Positions 42,177 through 48,420 of a stretch of 64,000 nt of DNA are shown here, in pieces. A program made the translations under genes and the position numbers. The notes under the pieces were generated by a model. It did not search any database. It saw only the letters and a list, made by a program, of their open reading frames with translations, and was not told the DNA's origin. Position 1 is the first letter of the stretch. Each line of letters opens with the position of its first letter. The stretch is taken from the NCBI GenBank assembly GCA_017428385.1, contig JAFRQX010000025.1, forward strand, positions 82,276-146,275, read 5' to 3'. The stretch is from Clostridia bacterium. Lineage in GTDB: Bacteria > Bacillota > Clostridia > Christensenellales > Aristaeellaceae.

Positions 42177-42944
42177 ATGAATCATCAGGAATTAAAGGAA
42201 CTCTGGAAACAGGAAGAAGCAATCGCCCACATTCACGGCTGGGACTTTTCCCACATCGCCGATAAGTACGAAGAGGAGAACGACATCCCCTGGGACTACG
42301 ACAGTCTGATCCGTCAGTACCTGAAAAAGGATATGAAGCTCCTGGACTATGATACCGGCGGCGGTGAATTCCTGCTTTCCCTGGGGCATCCCTATGAAAA
42401 CACCGCGGCAACCGAAGGTTTTCCGCCCAACGTGAAGCTGTGCCAGGAAAAGCTGATTCCCCTGGGAATTGACATGAGGGAATGCTCTGACCCAGCTCAT
42501 CTTCCATTTGGGGACAGCTCCTTTGATCTGGTCATCAACCGTCACGGGGATCTTTGTCCTGAAGAGCTGTACCGGGTGCTGAAGCCCGGCGGACTGTTTA
42601 TCACCCAGCAGGTCGGTGACAGGAATGACCTGGATCTGGTACGGATGATATTCCCGGATACAAAGGATCCTACATCCGGTCTTCACCTTTCAGTACAGCA
42701 GAGCGCTTTCGAGCAGGCCGGTTTCGAGATCGTCAGGGCGGAAGAACACTTTGGACACATCCGCTTCTATGACGTGGGCGCCTTTGTCTGGTTTGCCCGT
42801 ATCATTGAGTGGGAGTTCCCCGGTTTCTCTGTGGACAGCTGCTTTGACCGTCTGCTGCGGATGCAGGCACAGCTGGAGAAAAAAGGCAGTATTGACGGAA
42901 CCACTCACCGGTACCTGATCATTGCCCGGAAGCCCCTGAAATAA
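42177..42944 (+). CDS. class I SAM-dependent methyltransferase under attenuator control
   Basis: A 255-residue methyltransferase. Motif I is KLLDYDTGGGEFLLSLGHPY, motif IV is FGDSSFDLVINRHGDLCPEE, then YRVLKPGGLFITQQVGD. The C-terminal third (FEQAGFEIVRAEEHFGHIRF, then DVGAFVWFARIIEWEFPGF) is family-specific and might bind a small aromatic or drug-like substrate. AAAGGAAC lies upstream of ATG. The preceding leader peptide and competing hairpins resemble those of inducible ribosome-targeting resistance genes, so a resistance role is a fair hypothesis, not a demonstrated one. It is followed by a terminator. Confidence 0.88.
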   Translation: MNHQELKELWKQEEAIAHIHGWDFSHIADKYEEENDIPWDYDSLIRQYLKKDMKLLDYDTGGGEFLLSLGHPYENTAATEGFPPNVKLCQEKLIPLGIDMRECSDPAHLPFGDSSFDLVINRHGDLCPEELYRVLKPGGLFITQQVGDRNDLDLVRMIFPDTKDPTSGLHLSVQQSAFEQAGFEIVRAEEHFGHIRFYDVGAFVWFARIIEWEFPGFSVDSCFDRLLRMQAQLEKKGSIDGTTHRYLIIARKPLK

Positions 42945-42959
42945 ACCGTATAAAACAGG

Positions 42960-42992
42960 GTGGTTTCAGCAAGTGCTGAAACCACTCTTTTA
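42960..42992 (+). terminator. intrinsic terminator
   Basis: GTGGTTTCAGC-aagt-GCTGAAACCAC, an 11-bp stem, followed by TCTTTTATTT. Confidence 0.9.
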
Positions 42993-43015
42993 TTTCATTC
43001 AAAACCTTTTTATTC

Positions 43016-43044
43016 TTGAAGGTCTCTTCCTTTTTTGTTATCAT
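43016..43044 (+). promoter_or_regulatory. promoter of the LUD gene
   Basis: TTGAAG (43016-43021), a 17-bp spacer and TATCAT (43039-43044) with TGT before the -10 box, the same extended -10 as the helD promoter. Confidence 0.7.
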
Positions 43045-43087
43045 CGCAGTACAAAGAACAATAACGGACAAATACAGGAGGCCGCGG

Positions 43088-43717
43088 ATGAATACAAACA
43101 TCTTCAAAAGAAATGAACTCCTTGCGCAGAAAGTCATCAAAGGTCTGGAATCCCGCAACATGAGCGGATACTATGCCGCCTCAAAGGAAGAGGCCCTGAA
43201 GCTCGCCCTCAGCCTGATCCCGGAATACAGCACCGTCACCATGGGCGGTGCCATGAGCGCCCACGAAATCGGCCTGGTACAGGCAGTCAAGGACGGCAAC
43301 TATCATTTCATCGACCGTGATACTGCGGAAGACAAGCGGGCTGCCATGCTGGCCGCCTATGACGCGGATGTGTTCCTGTCCAGCGTGAATGCCATGACGG
43401 ATGACGGCATCCTCGTGAACATCGACGGCAACTCCAACCGGGTTTCCGCCATCTGCCAGGGGCCGAAGGAAGTCTTGTTCATCGTGGGCATGAACAAGGT
43501 CTGCGGTGACCTGGACGGTGCCATGAAGCGTGCCCGCAACGTGGCCGCTCCTACCAATGCCCAGCGGTTCGGCCTGTCCACACCCTGTGCGAAGACCGGC
43601 AAGTGCATGGACTGCAAGAGCCCGGATACCATCTGCTGCCAGTTCCTCATCACCCGTTTCAGCCGGCACGCCGGCCGGATCCATGTGATCCTTGTCAACG
43701 ATACCCTCGGTTTCTGA
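43088..43717 (+). CDS. LUD domain (LutC-like) protein
   Basis: A 209-residue protein of the lactate-utilisation LUD/DUF162 family. STVTMGGAMSAHEIGLVQAV, FLSSVNAMTDDGILVNIDGN and RVSAICQGPKEVLFIVGMNK are the conserved substrate-domain strands. The C-terminal STPCAKTGKCMDCKSPDTIC is a Cys-rich segment common in stand-alone Bacillota members, possibly binding a metal. The LutA and LutB partners are not nearby, so lactate oxidation cannot be assumed. Start with AGGAGG upstream. An MFS transporter follows after 23 bp. Confidence 0.87.
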   Translation: MNTNIFKRNELLAQKVIKGLESRNMSGYYAASKEEALKLALSLIPEYSTVTMGGAMSAHEIGLVQAVKDGNYHFIDRDTAEDKRAAMLAAYDADVFLSSVNAMTDDGILVNIDGNSNRVSAICQGPKEVLFIVGMNKVCGDLDGAMKRARNVAAPTNAQRFGLSTPCAKTGKCMDCKSPDTICCQFLITRFSRHAGRIHVILVNDTLGF

Positions 43718-43740
43718 TTAAATGATAACGGAGTAAAGCA

Positions 43741-44952
43741 ATGAAAAAAGGATTGTCTCCCGTTACCCTCCATTACACGTTCATTACCGGCGGGTTCTGG
43801 ATGGCCTTCTGCGTGGTCACCGCCTATGCTGCCGTCTATCTGCAGGGCATCGGCTGTTCCAATGCGGAACTCGGTCTCATTCTGGCACTGGGAAATGTAG
43901 GCGGAGCGCTGCTCAGTCCCGTCCTCGGTGCGCAGATCGACCGGAACCGGAACCTCCGCCACGCTGCGGTGGTAAATGTACTGCTGGCCATTCAGGTAGT
44001 GCTGCTCATTGTCCTGCGGGTGCATCCCCGACGGGATTTCTTCAATGCCGCCTGCTATGTGCTGTATATAACCGCCATGATGCCGGTCAATGCCATGAAC
44101 CTGGATCTTTGCGTACGGCTGGAGCGGGCAAAAGCACCCCTGAATTTCGGCTTTGCCCGTTCCATGGGCAGTTTCTCCTTCGTAATCCTGAGCACCCTTC
44201 TGGGCATCATTACAGCCCGCTGGGGTCATCTCTCCCTGCCTTTTGCCGGTCTGGTTGTTGTCCTGTTCCAGTTTTTCGGCAACCGGCTCATTGACCGGGA
44301 TCTCCGGGACGCAGAGTCTGCCATGCCGCCAGCCGAAATGGAGGTCCGGGAGCAGTCTTCCTCCCTGCCCGTCTTTATCCGGGAAAACAGGATGTTCTGC
44401 CTCATGCTCTTCGGTACCATCATCATCTTCATCGCGCATAACATGGATGGCAACTTCCTGATCAATGAGATCCGTGCTCTCGGCGGGGATACCGCCATCA
44501 TGGGCTATGTGGCTGCTTTCACAGCTATCACGGAAGTGCCCATCATGATGTTCTCCTCAAAGCTTCCGAAGAAATGGGATACGGTGCATTACATCCGTCT
44601 TGCGCTTGTCTTCTTTGTGGTTAAGAGCCTTGCCTACGCCCTGGCGCCGAACATCCCGCTGTTCTTCGCCGCCCGTGTCATGCAGGCCCCCAGTTACGCC
44701 CTCTATACCGTGCTCATCGTCAGCTACGCCGACCGCCAGGTCGCCCGCAAGGATTCCGCAAAAGCCCAGAGTCTTGCCTTCAGCATGACCACCATCGGTT
44801 CAGTGCTGGCCAGCCTCATCGGTGGACAGATGTTCGACACTGCCGGTGTCAGGCCAACTATGCTCACCGCCGTCGCTATCTGTGCTGTCGGCGCCATAAT
44901 CGCGCTGGCAGGCACCCGTCAGCGCGTCAGTGCCGACAACTCTTCACTCTAA
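43741..44952 (+). CDS. MFS transporter
   Basis: A 403-residue membrane protein with 12 predicted helices, of the MFS_1-like/oligosaccharide-proton symporter type. The first half has YTFITGGFWMAFCVVTAYAA and LGALLSPVLGAQIDRNRNLR, carrying the loop-2 Asp-Arg signature. The second half begins ENRMFCLMLFGTIIIFIAHN. The substrate is unknown. The start has AACGGAG upstream. It probably shares a transcript with the LUD gene. Confidence 0.87.
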   Translation: MKKGLSPVTLHYTFITGGFWMAFCVVTAYAAVYLQGIGCSNAELGLILALGNVGGALLSPVLGAQIDRNRNLRHAAVVNVLLAIQVVLLIVLRVHPRRDFFNAACYVLYITAMMPVNAMNLDLCVRLERAKAPLNFGFARSMGSFSFVILSTLLGIITARWGHLSLPFAGLVVVLFQFFGNRLIDRDLRDAESAMPPAEMEVREQSSSLPVFIRENRMFCLMLFGTIIIFIAHNMDGNFLINEIRALGGDTAIMGYVAAFTAITEVPIMMFSSKLPKKWDTVHYIRLALVFFVVKSLAYALAPNIPLFFAARVMQAPSYALYTVLIVSYADRQVARKDSAKAQSLAFSMTTIGSVLASLIGGQMFDTAGVRPTMLTAVAICAVGAIIALAGTRQRVSADNSSL

Positions 44953-44953
44953 A

Positions 44954-45185
44954 CTGACATTCCTTGAATGTCATCCCGGGGTTCGGAACGCCCGGAGGAA
45001 GAGCCAGTGGCTCTTCCTCAGTGGAGAACGGGCGGCAGCCCAGGGCGGCGTAGCCGAGCCGATGGATCCCTTACTACGCCGCAGGCGCATTAATTCAATA
45101 AAAACGCACCCATCCGGGTGCGTTTTTCTCCGCCATTCTTCAGTTTTAAGTTATCATTATTCATTGGCTGAAATCTTTCAGCCAA
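44954..45185. repeat. mosaic intergenic element E2
   Basis: No gene. A palindrome TGACATTC-ctt-GAATGTCA, a TGTCATCCC...GGATCCC segment enclosing a perfect palindrome AGGAAGAGCCA-g-TGGCTCTTCCT (44996-45018), a terminator (45100-45127), then CAGTTTTAAG and ATTATTCATT repeats and a hairpin TTGGCTGAAA/TTTCAGCCAA (45164-45185) that contains the glycosyltransferase stop codon. Same module order as E1. Confidence 0.6.
45100..45127. terminator. intrinsic terminator in element E2
   Basis: AAAAACGCACCC-atcc-GGGTGCGTTTTT, effective on both strands between the converging MFS and glycosyltransferase genes. Confidence 0.85.
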
Positions 45186-46044
45186 GCCCTACTCTGAACA
45201 GGTAGAGCCACAGCCTGTTCTTGTATTGCTCGTACAGTCCACGTTTCCGGTACATATTCTTCAGATGCCAGTACAGTTCACCCTTGATTCTGGTATTCTC
45301 CGCCGGGTGCTTTACGCAGTCCAGCACCTGCCGGATGGAGGTGCTGTTTGCCGAACGCCGGTAATCATACAGGGAATCCTTCATAAAGGACACCTGGTTC
45401 ACTCCGATAAAATAATCCATCACAAAAGCGAAGTCCTCACCCCAGGTCAGGTCTTCCTGGAAGCGGCAATTATACTTCTCCACAATCTCCCGCAGAAACA
45501 GCTTGTTCCACAATACGCCATAGAAATAGGAGTTGGCGTGGTCGCACAGGTGACGCATCATTTTCTCACTGGGAACCGTATCATCCCGCCCCGCCAGGTT
45601 GTGAAAGCTTCGCCTGTCCCCGAAATACTGATCGTATCCGCCGATCACCAGCTCGGAACCGTCTTTTTCTGCCCGCCGAACCATCCGTTCAATGGAATCA
45701 AGCGGCAGCGTGTCATCCGCGTCAATGAAGCGGATATATTTCCCCTCACACTTGGCCAGGCCCGCGTTCCGGGCATAGGAAATCCCGAGATTGCCCTGGG
45801 TGACTACAGTCAGCCGCGGATCCTTCTCCGCTGCTTCCTGGGCCATGGCGGCAGTTGCGTCTTCGCTTCCGTCGTCTATGAGAATAATCTGCAGATTCTG
45901 CCAGGTCTGGTTCAGCAGGCAATCCAGCAGGCGCGGCAGAGTTTTTGTCACGTTATACGCCGGAATCACAACGCTGACCATAGGTTCAGACTGTGCAGGA
46001 TTCAAATGTTTCATCTCCTGTCGTTCTTTTTCGGAACTGTCCAT
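45178..46044 (-). CDS. family 2 glycosyltransferase
   Basis: A 288-residue GT-A enzyme. VSVVIPAYNVTKTLPRLLDC starts the nucleotide-sugar fold, IILIDDGSEDAT is the first acidic motif, GNLGISYARNAGLAKCEGKY and IRFIDADDTL supply the DxD metal site. The acceptor domain has DLTWGEDFAF, the catalytic ED motif of this family. The C-terminal 40 residues are basic. The start ATG has GGGGAAG upstream; a second ATG 30 nt downstream has a site too close. The final codons lie in a hairpin repeat. It probably glycosylates an envelope polymer. Confidence 0.9.
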   Translation of the reverse strand: MDSSEKERQEMKHLNPAQSEPMVSVVIPAYNVTKTLPRLLDCLLNQTWQNLQIILIDDGSEDATAAMAQEAAEKDPRLTVVTQGNLGISYARNAGLAKCEGKYIRFIDADDTLPLDSIERMVRRAEKDGSELVIGGYDQYFGDRRSFHNLAGRDDTVPSEKMMRHLCDHANSYFYGVLWNKLFLREIVEKYNCRFQEDLTWGEDFAFVMDYFIGVNQVSFMKDSLYDYRRSANSTSIRQVLDCVKHPAENTRIKGELYWHLKNMYRKRGLYEQYKNRLWLYLFRVGLG

Positions 46045-46094
46045 ATTTTACCATGCTTCCCCTTGTTTGAAAAGCTGTCATCCATCCCCTCAGC

Positions 46095-46123
46095 TGGACA
46101 GAACTGTAAAAACCGGATAAAAT
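46095..46123 (+). promoter_or_regulatory. promoter of the flippase-like/MscS operon
   Basis: TGGACA (46095-46100), a 17-bp spacer and TAAAAT (46118-46123); the start codon is at 46160 after GGAAAGGAG. Confidence 0.65.
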
Positions 46124-46159
46124 AATAGGGATATTGTTACGGGGAAAGGAGACGCCGGC

Positions 46160-47230
46160 ATGAATCAAAAGCTGAAGAGTGTCCTCAGCATACTGTTCAT
46201 CGTTCTGTCCTTTGTCGCCGTCTTCTGTATCGCTTTCGGCAATCCCGAGCTGGCGAATGCCTGGGATACGCTCCGCAGCCTGGACGCCCGCTGGATTGTC
46301 GGTCTCCTGCTGTGCTGGGCTGCCTATACCTTTTTCGACGCGCTGGGCACCTGGTACTGCCTGAAGAAGCAGGGATTCCGCCTGAATCTCTGGACTGTGC
46401 TCAGCGTCACGCTGATCGGCTTTTTCTACAGCAATATCACCCCCGGCGCCAGCGGCGGTCAGCCGATGCAGGTCAATTCCCTCCGCAAAGCCGGTGTACC
46501 CGTAGGCAACGGCACCACAGCCGTCACCATCCGGCTCATCGCCAACCAGTTTATAGTTTCCCTGCTCAGCCTGCTGTTCCTGCTGTTCAACCGCGCTTTT
46601 GTGTATCAGCAGCTGAGTGACGCCATGTGGTTCGTCCGCATCGGCTGGATCATCAATTTCAGTGTGGTTCCGCTGGTCCTGCTGGCCGCTTTCCGGCGTA
46701 CACTCATCCGCAAGCTTGCTTCCGGTCTGATCGGGCTTCTCGCCCGGATCCGGCTGATTAAGGACAAGGAAGCCGCCCTGAACGGAACATACGAAGTGCT
46801 GGATACCTATCACACGGCTATCCGCGGCCTGCTCTCCTCCCCTGTGCAGCTGCTTTTCCAGTGCCTGTGCAGCACATTGAGCATGATCGCCCTGACCGGC
46901 TCCATTGTCTTTGTCTATTACGCCTTCGGGCTTTCCGGTACCCCCTGGTATCATCTGCTGACCCTGGGTCTTCTGCTCTTCGTCAGTGCGAGCTATACGC
47001 CTCTTCCCGGCGCCAGCGGAGCCCAGGAAGGCGGTTTCATGTGCTATTTCAACGGAATCTTTCCCGGCGGAACAAAAGGCCTCGCCCTTTTGCTCTGGCG
47101 TTTCTTCACCTATTACCTCTTCCTGTTTGTCGGTGTGATCACGCTGCTGCTGGAAAAAATCGGCCTTTGCGGCCATACCCGCAGACAGGATAACGATCCG
47201 ACGAATCAAACGGAGGATGCTGTATGTTAA
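46160..47230 (+). CDS. lysylphosphatidylglycerol synthase/flippase-like membrane protein
   Basis: A 356-residue membrane protein with about eight helices, of the UPF0104/MprF flippase-domain type. SNITPGASGGQPMQVNSLRK is the diagnostic loop (residues about 92-111), mirrored by YTPLPGASGAQEGGFMCYFN in the second half. No aminoacyl-transferase domain follows, so it is the flippase-like half only. Probably moves or modifies a lipid. It overlaps the MscS gene by 7 nt. The divergent glycosyltransferase gene may act on the same lipid-linked glycan. Confidence 0.87.
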   Translation: MNQKLKSVLSILFIVLSFVAVFCIAFGNPELANAWDTLRSLDARWIVGLLLCWAAYTFFDALGTWYCLKKQGFRLNLWTVLSVTLIGFFYSNITPGASGGQPMQVNSLRKAGVPVGNGTTAVTIRLIANQFIVSLLSLLFLLFNRAFVYQQLSDAMWFVRIGWIINFSVVPLVLLAAFRRTLIRKLASGLIGLLARIRLIKDKEAALNGTYEVLDTYHTAIRGLLSSPVQLLFQCLCSTLSMIALTGSIVFVYYAFGLSGTPWYHLLTLGLLLFVSASYTPLPGASGAQEGGFMCYFNGIFPGGTKGLALLLWRFFTYYLFLFVGVITLLLEKIGLCGHTRRQDNDPTNQTEDAVC

Positions 47231-48147
47231 ATTCTGTCCGATACATTGCCGCCAGGCCAACCGCAACGCCGGTTCCTGGCGTTGTTCAGGTTGCCAACGA
47301 TCTCAAGGAAACTGTCAATGACGCGGCTGAGAGTGCCGGTGATTTTCTTTCCCGTCTGCCCCAGCTTGTCAGCCGCCTGCTGATTGCGGGTGCGGTACTG
47401 ATCGTAGGACTTCTTCTCCTGAAGCTCGGAAAACTGATTATTGTCAGACTTTCCAAACGTCGCTGCCAGAACGGCCGCGTCAACACCCAGCGGTCTGAAA
47501 CCTTCCGGTCCATTATCACCAGCGTTTTCAGCTATATTATGTTTTTTATCCTGGCCACGATCATTCTTCGCCTATTCGGCGTGGACGTGACCTCGATCCT
47601 GGCCGCTGCCGGGGTTGTCGGTATCGCGCTGGCTTTCGGTGCCCAGACGCTGGTCAAAGACCTGCTCTCCGGTCTGTTCATCTGGGGTGAAGGTTCCATC
47701 GCTGTCGGCGACCTGGTCAGCATCAACGGACTGGATGGAACAGTGGAAACCATTACCATCCGTACCACCTCCATCCGTAATTACAACGGAAATGTTTACT
47801 GTATCCCCAACGGTGATATCCGTACCATCACCAACATGAGCCGCGGTTTCAAGCGGGCCATTGTCAACGTCCCCTGCCCCTATGAGGAAAACCAGGAACG
47901 CCTTGTAGCCATGGTCAAGGAAGAAATGGAAATCGCCGCCAAGGAAGTCGAAGGCATGAAAACTGTTCCGGACGTCATGAGCATTGTCGCCTTCGACAAA
48001 AACTCCGTCCGGCTTCAGGTGGCCGTTGTCTGTCCCGTCGGTGAACACTGGCGTATTGAGCGGGAAATCCGTACCCGCATTAAAGCCCGCTTTGACCGTG
48101 AAGGCATCATTATGCCCCACTATTCCGTTCCCGAAACAGAAACCTGA
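47224..48147 (+). CDS. small-conductance mechanosensitive channel (MscS family)
   Basis: A 307-residue channel subunit releasing solutes on hypo-osmotic shock. Two or three membrane helices precede the pore helix, and the MscS core is VDVTSILAAAGVVGIALAFG followed by QTLVKDLLSGLFIWGEGSIA, then VGDLVSINGLDGTVETITIR of the beta domain. The C-terminal alpha/beta domain is complete. The start overlaps the preceding stop by 7 nt with an AACGGAGG site inside that gene, so translation is coupled. Confidence 0.93.
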   Translation: MLNSVRYIAARPTATPVPGVVQVANDLKETVNDAAESAGDFLSRLPQLVSRLLIAGAVLIVGLLLLKLGKLIIVRLSKRRCQNGRVNTQRSETFRSIITSVFSYIMFFILATIILRLFGVDVTSILAAAGVVGIALAFGAQTLVKDLLSGLFIWGEGSIAVGDLVSINGLDGTVETITIRTTSIRNYNGNVYCIPNGDIRTITNMSRGFKRAIVNVPCPYEENQERLVAMVKEEMEIAAKEVEGMKTVPDVMSIVAFDKNSVRLQVAVVCPVGEHWRIEREIRTRIKARFDREGIIMPHYSVPETET

Positions 48148-48156
48148 TTCATAATG

Positions 48157-48181
48157 AAAAGCCTCCCTCGGGAGGCTTTTT
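48157..48181 (+). terminator. intrinsic terminator
   Basis: AAAAGCCTCC-ctcg-GGAGGCTTTT followed by T, 10 bp after the MscS stop codon. Confidence 0.9.
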
Positions 48182-48234
48182 CATTTACCTTGCATCTATA
48201 CAAACATACTCTCAAACAACCATCGCCCCAAGCG

Positions 48235-48312
48235 GGAATGTGACTGCGGGACAAGATGAAGTGTCACAGCCATTAAGCTGTGACACTTGGTCTGTCCCTT
48301 CTGTCACGTTCC
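48235..48312. repeat. long imperfect inverted repeat
   Basis: Arms of about 35 bp around a cattaa loop. The inner stem AAGTGTCACAGC/GCTGTGACACTT is perfect; further out GGGACA pairs with TGTCCC, GTGAC with GTCAC and GGAA with TTCC. No coding content. It looks like a miniature inverted-repeat element. Confidence 0.65.
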
Positions 48313-48349
48313 TTTCCATTACCTCCACTACCCAAGCCATCCATTCAAC

Positions 48350-48382
48350 AAAACAGCTTCCGGATTCTCCGGAAGCTGTTTT
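48350..48382 (-). terminator. intrinsic terminator of the alpha-galactosidase gene
   Basis: AAAACAGCTTCCGGA-ttc-TCCGGAAGCTGTTTT, a 15-bp perfect stem 26 bp beyond the minus-strand stop codon. Confidence 0.85.
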
Positions 48383-48387
48383 GTCCA

Positions 48388-48420
48388 CAATTATTAATTG
48401 TTCATTATTAATTGTTAATT
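48388..48420. repeat. TTAATTGTTCATT repeats overlapping the galactosidase stop
   Basis: AATTATTAATTGTTC, then ATTATTAATTGTTAATT. The gene's last codons (AINN) and stop are read from the repeat. Confidence 0.7.
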
